Shown here piece by piece: positions 18,754 to 35,820 of a stretch of 64,000 nt of DNA; the stretch's first letter is position 1; each line of letters opens with the position of its first letter. This DNA comes from Deltaproteobacteria bacterium. Lineage in GTDB: Bacteria > Myxococcota > JADLHZ01. The translations under genes were made by a program, and so were the position numbers. Under the pieces are notes generated by a model that worked only from the letters and a program-made list of their open reading frames with translations, was not told the origin of the DNA and did not search any database. The stretch is from NCBI GenBank assembly GCA_020848545.1, contig JADLHZ010000098.1, positions 1 through 64,000 on the forward strand, given 5' to 3'.

Positions 18754-19690
18754 GTGCGGCCCTCCTCGCGACGCGCAGCTTCGCCGAGCGCGCGCGCGGG
18801 TTCGTGTCGTTCTCCGCGTCGCTCGCGATGATCGGCTTCTTGGTCACGACCTGCAGGATCGGCTTCTTGCCGCACACGCACTGCGGCAGCTTCGGCGGGC
18901 AAGTGCAGCCCTTCGACGCCGCGCGAAACGCGTCCTTCACCGCGCGATCTTCCAGCGAATGAAACGAGATGATCATCGCGACGCCGCCGTCTTCGAGCAG
19001 CTCGGGGATAAGCGCGAGCATCTGCTCGAGCTCCTTCAGCTCGTCGTTGACGGCGATGCGCAGCGCTTGAAAGGTGCGCGTCGCCGGATCGATGCGGTGC
19101 TCCGTCCGCGGCATCACCTTGCGGATCACGTTCGCGAGCTCGGTCGTCGTGTGCAGCGTTCCTTTGCTCTCGACGATCGCGTGGGCGACGCGCCCGGCGA
19201 AGCGCTCCTCGCCGTAGGTGCGGATGACGCGCGCGAGCTCGGCTTCGCTCACGCTCTCCAAGTAGTCCGCGAGCGAGGGCCCGTCGCCCATGCGCATGTC
19301 GAGCGGCCCTTCGCGCATGAACGAGAAGCCGCGCGCCGCATCGTCGAGCTGCGGCGACGAGACGCCGAGATCGGCGAGCAGGCCGTCGACGCGCGCGATG
19401 CCGAGCGAGCCGAGCACGCTCTTCACCTCGGCGAAGCGCGAGCGGACGACGCGCAGGCGATCGCTGTGCGCGCTCAGCCGTGCCGTGGCGGCAGCGATCG
19501 CCTGCGGGTCGCGATCGAGACCCACGTAGAGCGAGAGGTCCGGCCGCGCCGCGAAGATCGCCGCCGCATGGCCGCCGCCCCCGAGCGTGAGATCGCAGAA
19601 CACGAACGCGCGCCGCTCCGGCAGGTGCGCGACGACTTCGCGCTCGAGCACCGGCGTATGAGAGAACGGATGCGAGAATGGCGTGCTCAT
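18743..19690 (-). CDS. rsmH: 16S rRNA (cytosine1402-N4)-methyltransferase RsmH
   Basis: 315-residue SAM-dependent enzyme (MraW) that N4-methylates C1402 in the 16S rRNA decoding centre. SAM motif DLTLGGGGHAAAI, LLADLGVSSPQLDD, RGFSFMREGPLDMRM and the terminal FHSLEDRAVK are all intact. The region after residue 265 has four Cys (CTCPPKLPQCVC), which is common in this family. The ATG was set by the ATGA overlap with mraZ; the longer frame upstream is spurious. Confidence 0.97.
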   Translation of the reverse strand: MSTPFSHPFSHTPVLEREVVAHLPERRAFVFCDLTLGGGGHAAAIFAARPDLSLYVGLDRDPQAIAAATARLSAHSDRLRVVRSRFAEVKSVLGSLGIARVDGLLADLGVSSPQLDDAARGFSFMREGPLDMRMGDGPSLADYLESVSEAELARVIRTYGEERFAGRVAHAIVESKGTLHTTTELANVIRKVMPRTEHRIDPATRTFQALRIAVNDELKELEQMLALIPELLEDGGVAMIISFHSLEDRAVKDAFRAASKGCTCPPKLPQCVCGKKPILQVVTKKPIIASDAENDTNPRARSAKLRVARRAARVA

Positions 19691-20130
19691 AGTCCCAGGC
19701 TCGCGAGGGCTCTGGCGACGTCGGCGGCCTCGGCCCGGGCGACGTCGCGCGTTTGTTGCCAGCGGTCCTTCGACCAGATCTCCAAGGTCTTCACCATGCC
19801 GGCAAAGATCACGTCCTTTTCGAGGCCGGCGTAGGCGCGCAATTCTTGGGGGATCATCAGTCGGCCGAGCTTGTCCACGGGACACTCGGTGGCGCCGGCC
19901 ACATAGAGACGCTTCAGCTTCAAGACGTTCGGATCGAACTGCGGCAGTCTCGAGAGGCGATCCTCGAACGCCTGCCACTCGGCGAGCGGGTAGGCGACGA
20001 GGCACGGATCGATCGAGGTCGTGATGATCAAGCGCTCGTCGTTTTGCGCCGCGAGCAGCTCACGAAAGCGAACGGGCAGGCTGACGCGCCCCTTCTGATC
20101 GATCGTGTATTCGTGGAGCCCGCGGAACAT
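19687..20130 (-). CDS. mraZ: Transcriptional regulator MraZ
   Basis: 147-residue DNA-binding protein with two SpoVT/AbrB-like domains, each carrying the expected Asp/Gly/Arg/Pro core (YTIDQKGRVSLP and CPVDKLGRLMIP). MraZ forms a ring and represses its own promoter, and with it the dcw cluster. I chose the ATG at MFRGLHEYTID, which matches family N-termini. A longer frame from a GTG at 20193 would put coding sequence across the MraZ boxes. No good Shine-Dalgarno site precedes the ATG. Confidence 0.95.
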   Translation of the reverse strand: MFRGLHEYTIDQKGRVSLPVRFRELLAAQNDERLIITTSIDPCLVAYPLAEWQAFEDRLSRLPQFDPNVLKLKRLYVAGATECPVDKLGRLMIPQELRAYAGLEKDVIFAGMVKTLEIWSKDRWQQTRDVARAEAADVARALASLGL

Positions 20131-20168
20131 ATATAATAGACAACCCGTCGTGGACGTTGGGCGCTTTT

Positions 20169-20219
20169 CCCACCACTTTCCACTTTTTGCCACTATGCCA
20201 CGGGAAAACGCTCCGTCAA
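20169..20219 (-). promoter_or_regulatory. mraZ promoter with three MraZ-binding boxes
   Basis: On the minus strand, TTGACG (20219-20214) and CATAGT (20197-20192) are 16 bases apart and make a plausible sigma-70 promoter. Three GTGG boxes, GTGGC, GTGGA and GTGGG (20193-20189, 20183-20179, 20173-20169), repeat with exact 10-base spacing from the -10 into the start of the transcript. This is the known MraZ operator form (GTGG-type repeats with 5-base spacers). Repression by blocking the promoter is the natural reading. Confidence 0.7.
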
Positions 20220-20380
20220 GGCGATTTTTCCGAGGAAAATCGGTCGTCTAGGTGCCAAGAGGCCTGCTCTTTTGTTCAGCATTCGTGGCAATAACGGCAC
20301 AGGCGACGCGAAAATATTTTGACGGATCGAGGGTTTCGCTGCTACGTCGGCCGGCCGGCTGATGCTCCGGCGGTTGATCG

Positions 20381-21016
20381 ATGGTTGAGCTCGCTTTGTT
20401 TCCCAGTTTGTTCGAGGTGCGAACCCGGCTCGCCGAAGAAGAGCTGGTTTGTCCTCCGGCGGTCGCGCTGTGCATCGCGCGCGAGCTCTCGAAGTCGGTC
20501 GAACAATGTTTCGAGCACGGCCTTTGCCCCGAAGTCTTGCCGTTGACCTCGATCACGATCTCTCCGCGCGGCGAGATCGTGGTGCGACCGTCGAGCGGCG
20601 TCGCCAAGTCCGAGCGCGACGCGATCGTCGCGATGGCCCACGCGCTCACGGCCTTCGCCAGCCCGTCGCCGGCCATCGATCCCTTGTGCCGCGCGCTCTA
20701 CGGCATCACGACCTTCCAGGCGGCCCGCGAACGGATCGAGATCGAGGCGGATCGCTCAGGCTTCGTCGTCGAGACCCACGCCCTCGTCCGCATGCTCGAG
20801 TATCTGGCGTCGCAGCCCAAGCGCACGCTGTCCGAGCTGCCGCTCTTCGAACGCGCGCCGGCGCTGTCGTCGGACGATCTCATCGCCGTCCACGAGCCCG
20901 CGCGGATCGATCGCCGTCCGAACCCGCAGAACGACGAGGTCGATCCGAACCAGTGGTTTCTGCGCGTGGTGCCGAAGAAGCTTCGCTACACGCCGACGCG
21001 CACGAACGACAGGTGA
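20381..21016 (+). CDS. Conserved-looking protein of unknown function
   Basis: 211 residues, no signal peptide and no membrane helix, so probably cytoplasmic. It reads as alpha/beta in the first 180 residues with a polar tail. One stretch (LTSITISPRGEIVV) resembles a short beta hairpin. I do not recognise a family. It diverges from mraZ and converges on pgeF, overlapping its end by 31 bases. No clear ribosome site precedes the ATG, so the start is uncertain. Codon use matches the neighbours, and the frame is intact. Confidence 0.7.
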   Translation: MVELALFPSLFEVRTRLAEEELVCPPAVALCIARELSKSVEQCFEHGLCPEVLPLTSITISPRGEIVVRPSSGVAKSERDAIVAMAHALTAFASPSPAIDPLCRALYGITTFQAARERIEIEADRSGFVVETHALVRMLEYLASQPKRTLSELPLFERAPALSSDDLIAVHEPARIDRRPNPQNDEVDPNQWFLRVVPKKLRYTPTRTNDR

Positions 21017-21738
21017 CCGCCGGTCGTTCCTTTGTCGCGGCGGAACGAATAGAAACGATCGGGCTCGCACATCGTGCAGGGCGGCGCGCCGTCGACGCGA
21101 TCCGCGGAGACGCCCACTTGATCGAGCGCGAGGCGATGCGCGAGCTGCAAGTCTACGTGCGGCTTCGCTCCGAGATCGCGGCGCACGACGCCGGCGCCCG
21201 CTTCTGCGAACTCGCGCGCGACTTCCTCACCGACCTCGAAGCAGCCCACGCAGATCGACGGTCCGAGCGCCACGTGTAGCTCGCGAGGAGCCGCGCCTAG
21301 ATCGTCGAGCGCGGCGACCGTTTTCGCCACGACGCCTTGCACCGTGCCGCGCCAGCCGGCGTGCGCCGCGCCGACGATCGTCCCCGTCGCGTTCGCGAAC
21401 AGCAAAGGCACGCAGTCGGCGGTCGAGATCGCGAGCACGGCGCCCGCGACGTTCGTGACGAGCGCGTCGGCTTCGACGCTGGCGACCTCGGCGGGCGTTT
21501 GTGCCGCGCCGACTTCGATGACGGCGACGCCGTGCACTTGTTTGGCGACGAACAAACGCTCGAGGGAAAAGCCGCCGGCCGCGGCGAACAAGCGGCGATT
21601 CTCGGCAACGGCCGCCGGATCGTCGCCCCACTTTCCTACGAGATTCATAGACGTGTAGGCGCCGCGCGAAACACCGCCGACGCGCGTGGCGAAGCCGTGG
21701 CGCGCGTGAGCCGCCAACAAGGAGCTCTGCAAGATCAT
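20986..21738 (-). CDS. pgeF: Laccase-domain peptidoglycan editing factor PgeF (YfiH family)
   Basis: 250 residues of the multicopper-like YfiH/PgeF fold. The metal-binding triad is visible: His69 (AKQVHG), Cys109 (ISTADCVPLL) and His126 (GAAHAGWRG). Homologues prevent or remove mis-incorporated L-Ser in place of L-Ala in peptidoglycan precursors, and purine nucleoside activity has also been reported. The start at MILQSSLLAA gives the family length; a longer frame exists. It is divergent from the haem lipoprotein gene. Confidence 0.93.
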   Translation of the reverse strand: MILQSSLLAAHARHGFATRVGGVSRGAYTSMNLVGKWGDDPAAVAENRRLFAAAGGFSLERLFVAKQVHGVAVIEVGAAQTPAEVASVEADALVTNVAGAVLAISTADCVPLLFANATGTIVGAAHAGWRGTVQGVVAKTVAALDDLGAAPRELHVALGPSICVGCFEVGEEVAREFAEAGAGVVRRDLGAKPHVDLQLAHRLALDQVGVSADRVDGAPPCTMCEPDRFYSFRRDKGTTGGHLSFVRVGV

Positions 21739-21867
21739 CGTGCGTTTTCTGCGCTTGCTTAGGCCGAAAATCAATTTGACGTGCAGATCTAGCACTCCCG
21801 GTTACGCTTCGTGGGCGCTCGTTTCCGGAGGCTCATGAGCTGCGGCGCGAGCGACAAGGAGGCGTCG

Positions 21868-24317
21868 ATGAGAAGTGCCCCCCGTGCCTGGACGATCGCT
21901 TTGCCAGCGGCCGCGCTCGCACTATCCCTGAGCAGCGGCTGCGCGAAGAAAGAGTGCGTCAGCGACCAAGCATTCTTCGAGAACAACGTGCTGCCGGTTC
22001 TGCAGAAGAACTGCCAAGCCTGCCACAACCCGACGGGCGACGCGCTCGAAACCGAGTTCGTGCTGCGGCCGGCGTCGCAGCCGGACTACATCGAGGCGAA
22101 CCTCGAGGTCTTTCGGCGCAACTCGACGCGCATCGAGAAGGGCAAGGGTCCGCTCGTCTTGATCAAGCCGACGCGGCAGATCCCGCATCAAGGCGAGAAG
22201 CGCTTCGACATCGGCAGCGCGCAGTACAAGGCGTTCGAAGAGATGCTGCAGCGCTTCGACAAGCCGACCGCGAGCTGCCCGGGCGAAGTGCGCGTCGACG
22301 CGCTCAGCGACGTCAAGCAGCTGAGCCCGACCGAGGCGTATCGTAAGCGACGATCGCGCTCGCCGGTCGCATCCCGACCGACGACGAAGTCGCCACGCTC
22401 GACGCCGATCCGAGCGCGCTCGACGCGATGCTCGACACGGTGATGGACGAGCCCGCGTTCTACGATCGCCTGCGCGAGTGGACGAACGATCTCTTGCTCA
22501 CCGCCAACTTCCGCGAGCGCGGCTTCAACACCGCGGCGCAACGCCTGATGAGCTTCCGTGACCAGACGCCGCAGAACGCGCCGCGCGATTATCCGAACGC
22601 GTACTTCTGGCAGAACCAAGCGAACAACCAAGACACGAACAACGCCGCCGCGTTCGGCAACGACGCGATCGCGCGAGAGCCGCTCGAGCTCGTCGTTCAC
22701 GTCGTCAAAGAGAACCGGCCGTTCACCGAGATCCTCACCGCCGACTACATCATGGTCAACGGCTACTCGGCGGCGAGCTACGGCATCAACCTCGGCGTCT
22801 CGCCGGGCTCACAGAACGTCGTCAAGTTCCGCGCGCTCTCGGAGAACCCGTACTTCTCGCGCCGCCCGAATCAAACGGAGCCCGACCCGACCGACTTCAA
22901 GGAAGGGCGCATCACGAACTACCCGCACGCCGGCATCCTGAGCTCGCCGATGTTCGTCGGCACCTACGGCACGACCGACACCAACGTGAACCGAAAGCGC
23001 GCGCGCTTCGTCTACAAGTACTTCTTGGCGACGGACGTGCTGCGCGACACCGAGCGTCCGGTCGACATCGTCAACGTCGCCACGACGAACCCGACGATGA
23101 ACGACGCAAACTGCAAGTCGTGCCACGGCATCGTCGATCCGGTGGCCGGCGCGTTCCAAGACTTCAGCGACACCGGTCGCTTCAAGATCGTCGACAAGAA
23201 GCCCTTCGAGTTCATGCGCCCGCCAGGCTTCCGCGACGAAGCCATACCGGCCGAAGAGCGGGCGACGTCGATCAAGTGGATGGCGCAGCGGATCACCTCG
23301 GATCCGCGCTTCGTCACGTCGGCGATCCGCTTCGCATACACCGGCCTCACCGGGCAAAAAGCGGTCGAAGTGCCGACCGACCAGCAGAACCCGACCTTCG
23401 ACGCGCAGATGAAGGCGTTCCGCATCCAGACCGAGATCTTCAAGAAGATCGGCAAGAACTTCTCCGACAACGGCTACAACTTCAAGGTCGCGCTGAAGTC
23501 GATCATCAATTCGCAGATGTTCCGCGCCGTCAGCACCTACGGCACGCCCACGTCGTCACGCGAGCAAGAGCTCTTCGAGATCGGCACGGCCAACCTGTCG
23601 ACGCCCGAGAACCTCGCGCGCAAGATCCGTGCGGTCACCGGCTATCCGTGGTCCGAGGTCGGCTCGCAGCCGAACGAGATCGCTGATCGCCGGGACGTGC
23701 AGTTCGACCTCTTGATGCAGAGGGACGACTATCGCCTCATGTACGGCGGCATCGACTCCTTCGACGTCATCCAACGCTTGAAGGCGCCGAACGGCATCAT
23801 GGCGAACATCGCCAAGCGCATGGCCAACGACATGAGCTGCCTCGCCGTGCCGCAGGACTTCGCCAAGCCCGTCGCGCAACGCGATCTCTTCCGCTACGTG
23901 GAGGCGAGCTACACGCCCGAAGACAGTAACGGCTTCCTCGTCGCCGGCTCGGTCGACAAGATCAAACAGAACATCAAGTACCTGCACTGGCGCTTCCTCG
24001 GCGAGCGCCTGGAGGACGGCGATCCCGAGATCGATCGCACGTACCAGCTCTTCTTGGAGACCTGGCGTGAGGGCAAAGCGCTGCAGAAGCAACGCCAGCG
24101 CATGAACCAGGGCGACCCGCTGAACTGCCAGGCCGATCGCACCTACTACACGAACGACGTCATCCCGAACTTGAACGACAACAACTTCACCGACGACGCG
24201 ACCCCACTCGGTCAAGCGGGCTACAACCGCGTCACGAGCGATCCGAACTACACCGTTCGCGCTTGGATGTCCGTGACCGCTTACCTGCTGAGCGATCACG
24301 GCTTCATCTACGAATAA
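21868..24317 (+). CDS. c-type haem-binding lipoprotein, DUF1549/DUF1588-like (frameshifted)
   Basis: Predicted lipoprotein (lipobox SSGC, Cys25) with two haem c motifs: CQACH (residues 49-53) and CKSCH (coded near 23110). The region TIALAGRIPTDDEV and the CKSCHGIVDP segment resemble the DUF1549/DUF1588-type cytochrome-like proteins of Planctomycetes and Myxococcota. The reading frame changes near 22344-22350: frame 1 runs into a nonsense Arg-rich tail, while the next frame continues sensibly after a TAA. One missing G would restore a single ORF of about 816 codons. AAGGAGG precedes the ATG. It is followed by a DUF1501 gene, as is usual for such pairs. Confidence 0.8.
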
Positions 24318-24343
24318 CGCGAACCAAGGACTGGAGGACTGCC

Positions 24344-25771
24344 ATGGATAGACGTGACTTCATGAAGGCGGCGGCGTTGACGGGTTTGGCCCTCGCGAGC
24401 CCGCTCGCGGTGCGCAAGGCCAAAGCGGCCGACGATCCCTACAACGGTCTCTTCATCATCACCGTGCACGCCGGCGGCGGTTGGGATCCGACGAGCCTCT
24501 GCGATCCGAAGGGCTACGAAGGCTCGGTCGTGCCCGATGCGGCGAATACGACGGCGATGAACAAGAGCTACCCGGCGGCGCAGATCGCGTCGGCGGGGAA
24601 CATCAAGTACGCGCCGCTCTTCGACGCCGCGAACAACAACAACGGCAACTTGACGGTGGTCGTGCCAGGCCGCGGCGTCACCCAGATTCCGGCCGGCGTC
24701 GCCGCGACGGCGCGCAACGGACAAAACTTCTTCGCCAAGCACTCGAGCCGGCTCCTCGTCATCAACGGCATCGACGTGCAGACGAACGATCACGACGGCG
24801 GCACGCGGAATATCTGGAGCGGCAAGCTCGCCGAAGGCTACCCGGCCTTCGCCGCGATGTTCTCGAGCGCGGTCGCCAAAGACAAGCCGCTCGCTTACAT
24901 CACAGCCGGCGGCTATGACTTCACCGCCGGCACCGTCGCCGCCACGCGCGCGAGCCGCACCAATCGCTTGATCGCGATCGCCGAGCCGAACGTGCGCTAC
25001 CGGAACGCGAACAACAATGAATATTATCACACGCCGGACACTTACGATCGCATCGCGCGCTTTCAACGCGAGCGCACGCAAGGGGCGATCGACGCGCAAC
25101 GCTTGCCGCGCTGGCGCAACGCGCTCAGCACGCTGTTCACCGTGCGCGAAGGCAACAACGAGCTCTTGCGCGTGATGGACGTGCTGAACGGCAACTTGCC
25201 GGGGACGCAGACGAAGCTCAGCGACACCTTGAACAACGGCTCGTTGCAGAGCGACTTCGAGCGGCAGGTGCGCCTCGGCGTCGGCGCATATCGCGCGGGC
25301 ATCGCGGCGTCGTTGAGCCTCAACTCCGGCGCCGGTGGCTTCGACACGCACCAGAACCACGACAATCTGCAGATCCCGAGCCTGCGCACGCTGCTCTGGA
25401 ACGTCGACTTCATCGTCGAGGAGCTCAACGTGCAGCAGGTGCCGTTGAACAAGGTGATGATCATCGTCGGCTCGGACTTCGGCCGGACGCCGGGCTACAA
25501 CAGCGGCAATGGCAAGGACCACTGGTCGACGACGAGCATGATGTTCCTCGGCGGCTCAGTGCCCGGCAATCGCGTGGTCGGCGCCAGCGACGAACGCCAC
25601 AGGATGCTCGCGGTCGATCCGGGCTCGCTCGCGCCGAGCACGGACGGCGTCCGCATCACCCCGGGCTCGATCAACCTCGCTCTTCGCCGCCTCACCGGCA
25701 TCAGCGAAGCCGACGTCGCCCGCGAGTTCCCGACCGCGAGCCTCGCCGACGATCTACCGATCTTTGGATAG
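24344..25771 (+). CDS. Tat-exported DUF1501 protein
   Basis: 475 residues with a twin-arginine signal (RRDFMKAAALTGLALASPL, cleavage after KAKA). The rest is a sulfatase-like fold of the DUF1501 type: an early Gly-rich strand (FIITVHAGGGWDPT), HDGGTRNIWSG, a GGFDTHQNH motif and SDFGRTPGYN. The family often follows cytochrome-like DUF1549/DUF1592 genes and is thought to act in the periplasm; its substrate is unknown. GGAGG lies 6 bases before the ATG, 26 bases after the haem lipoprotein stop. Confidence 0.9.
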   Translation: MDRRDFMKAAALTGLALASPLAVRKAKAADDPYNGLFIITVHAGGGWDPTSLCDPKGYEGSVVPDAANTTAMNKSYPAAQIASAGNIKYAPLFDAANNNNGNLTVVVPGRGVTQIPAGVAATARNGQNFFAKHSSRLLVINGIDVQTNDHDGGTRNIWSGKLAEGYPAFAAMFSSAVAKDKPLAYITAGGYDFTAGTVAATRASRTNRLIAIAEPNVRYRNANNNEYYHTPDTYDRIARFQRERTQGAIDAQRLPRWRNALSTLFTVREGNNELLRVMDVLNGNLPGTQTKLSDTLNNGSLQSDFERQVRLGVGAYRAGIAASLSLNSGAGGFDTHQNHDNLQIPSLRTLLWNVDFIVEELNVQQVPLNKVMIIVGSDFGRTPGYNSGNGKDHWSTTSMMFLGGSVPGNRVVGASDERHRMLAVDPGSLAPSTDGVRITPGSINLALRRLTGISEADVAREFPTASLADDLPIFG

Positions 25772-25965
25772 AGCGCTTCGCTTTCTCCTATCCCTCTACA
25801 CTCGCCGTTTCAGCCGAGCGCTTCTTGGGTCGTCCGAGCGCGCGGCAGCCGTTGTCCGCGATAACGATGTCACTCACAAATCAAGAAAAAAAACGGGATC
25901 CGAACCGAGTTCAATGGCGCAGAGCACACCGCTAGGTCATCCTTCATATGGCCAGGAGGTGCGCT

Positions 25966-34043
<8,078 letters not shown>

Positions 34044-34044
<1 letters not shown>

Positions 34045-35249
34045 TGAGAGGCCTGCAATCGGTGATGATGCGTCTCGCTTTGTTTCGCGCCTTATTCATC
34101 CCTGTGCTGCTCGTTGCTGCCCCGGCGCTTGCGGGGCCAGACGCGCGTATCACGCCGGTCATTCGGCACACGGCTCCGAGCGAGATCGAGGCCATGAAGG
34201 GCGTACTCTTGCGTTTCGAGATCAGGGGCCTGCGCGTCGATGATCGGGTCAAGCTGATGTATCGGCTCGGCGAGGAGCTCTTGTTCTACTCGCTCGATCT
34301 GTCGATTCCGCCCGGCGAGACCACGCACGTCGGCAAGCTGCCACCGAGCTTGTTTCCGCTGAGCGGCCGCTACACCTTCGACTACTACCTCGTCATCACC
34401 GACGCCCGCGGCGCCGAGGTTGCCGCGCTGCGCAGCCCGGACGATCCGATCTCCCTCCCGGTGACGCTGCCGCCCGCAAACGTCATCGCCTACGAGAAGG
34501 CTTCCGACCTGTACAAGTCGGCGCGCTTCTTCGAGGCGCTGCGCGCAGCCGAAGCGCTGCGGCAGTCACAGCTTCCGCCTGAGTTGGCCGCGCGAACACA
34601 GCTGCTGATCGCCATGATCTACGTCGCGATGGGCGACAACGACAATGCGACCCGCGCGTTTCAGGGCCTGCTCGACCTCGATCCGAACTTGGAGCTGCCG
34701 GAGTATACGACGCCTTCGGTGCGCTCGTTGTTCGACAAAGTGAAGCGCGAATACCGCAAGGCGCTCGTCATCAAGCACCAGCCGCCAAGCGGCGTCGAAG
34801 CGATCAACGGGCTCGTGCTCGGTTTCGACGTCGGAAACACGCAGCCTGGCGATCGGGTCAAGCTGATGTACCGCATCGGTGAGGAGCTCCTCTTCTACAC
34901 GATGGAGCTGAGCAAGCCGGCCGACGCGGCGTCGCCGCAAGCGTACATCGCGAGCTTGCCGACGAGCATGTTCCCGGCGACCGGGCGCTATACTTTCGAC
35001 TACTACCTGCAAGTGACCGACGCCAAGGGCGGCGAGGTCGGCGGGCTGCGCGGGCCAGACGACCCGTTCTCGGTGCCGGTGTCCGCGCCGCCCCCGGTGG
35101 TGACGCAGCCGCTGCACAAGAAATGGTGGTTCTGGACCTTGATCGTCGGAGCGGCCGCCGCGAGCGCTGTGGGCGTCGGTGTCGGCGTCGGTGTCGGCGG
35201 CCGGCCGGCGACCCTCACGCGCGGAAGCGCGACGGTGGTGTTCGAATGA
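34044..35249 (+). CDS. Membrane-anchored protein with duplicated beta-sandwich domain
   Basis: 401 residues: signal peptide (to about residue 31), beta domain 1, a helical TPR-like middle (about 155-245, LARRTQ-type helices with AMGDNDNATRAFQGLLDLDP), beta domain 2, and a C-terminal membrane helix (WWFWTLIVGAAAASAVGVGV). The two beta domains are clear duplicates: both contain RVKLMYR(L/I)GEELLFY and GRYTFDYYL, and both end in PDDP. This resembles the Ig-like domains with a YYI/YYL-x-TDA signature common in Deltaproteobacteria. The start overlaps the preceding stop (TGATG); an ATG at 34065 is an alternative. Role unknown, probably with its operon partners. Confidence 0.82.
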
Positions 35250-35692
35250 GGTCGACAGTGCTCGTCGGCGCGTTGCTCTGCGCCTGCGGAGCGACCGAGG
35301 TTCACGAGGTCATCGTGCCCGTCCACAGGCTGGCGCAAGTCGATGCCTCACAGCTCGTCGGCTTCGAGCTGTGGATCCTCGATCAGGTCGGCCGCGACGA
35401 CGCACCGATCGACTGTGCGCGCCTGCTCTCCCGCGCGCTGAGCCCGCTCGACGACAACGTCGTGCGCCTGCGCGATCCGATCGTCGGCGCGATCGGCGGC
35501 GAGGTGAAGATCGGGGACATCCTCGCGGGAGCACAGAACCGCATCTTCTACGTCGACGTGTTTGCGAACGACGAGCTGCTCGGCGCGCGCGTCGCCGCGG
35601 GATGCACGCAATCCGTGACGATCGTTGGCGGCAAGGATACGCGCGTGGCGATCAGCTTGGTGCCGCCGCCGCCCCCAAGTCTTTCGCGGTGA
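35246..35692 (+). CDS. Small lipoprotein of unknown function
   Basis: 148 residues. The N-terminus MRSTVLVGALLCACGA has a lipobox-like LCAC, giving a predicted lipid-anchored Cys. The mature part is one compact beta-rich domain (FELWILDQVGRD, then NRIFYVDVFANDELLGARV) with a Pro-rich end. I do not recognise the family. Its ATG overlaps the preceding TGA (ATGA), so it is the last gene of the coupled surface-protein operon. Confidence 0.78.
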   Translation: MRSTVLVGALLCACGATEVHEVIVPVHRLAQVDASQLVGFELWILDQVGRDDAPIDCARLLSRALSPLDDNVVRLRDPIVGAIGGEVKIGDILAGAQNRIFYVDVFANDELLGARVAAGCTQSVTIVGGKDTRVAISLVPPPPPSLSR

Positions 35693-35820
35693 AATAAACC
35701 GCCTGTCACGTGTGACCTATTCCTGAAATACGAGGGTTCTTCGGGAGGGTCCTTGGGGCGAAAGTAGAGATTCTGCCGAACATGCACTATTCTACTGATG
35801 AGTAGTCGAGGAGGTGCTGC

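Noticed and set aside
20131-20193. A GTG start that extends mraZ by 21 residues
   Set aside because: It falls inside the MraZ boxes, and the added residues do not match family N-termini, which begin MFRG.
35705-35716. GTCAC-gt-GTGAC as a CRP-type operator
   Set aside because: The half-sites are only 5 bases with a 2-base spacer, unlike CRP; it is mentioned only as a possible operator.
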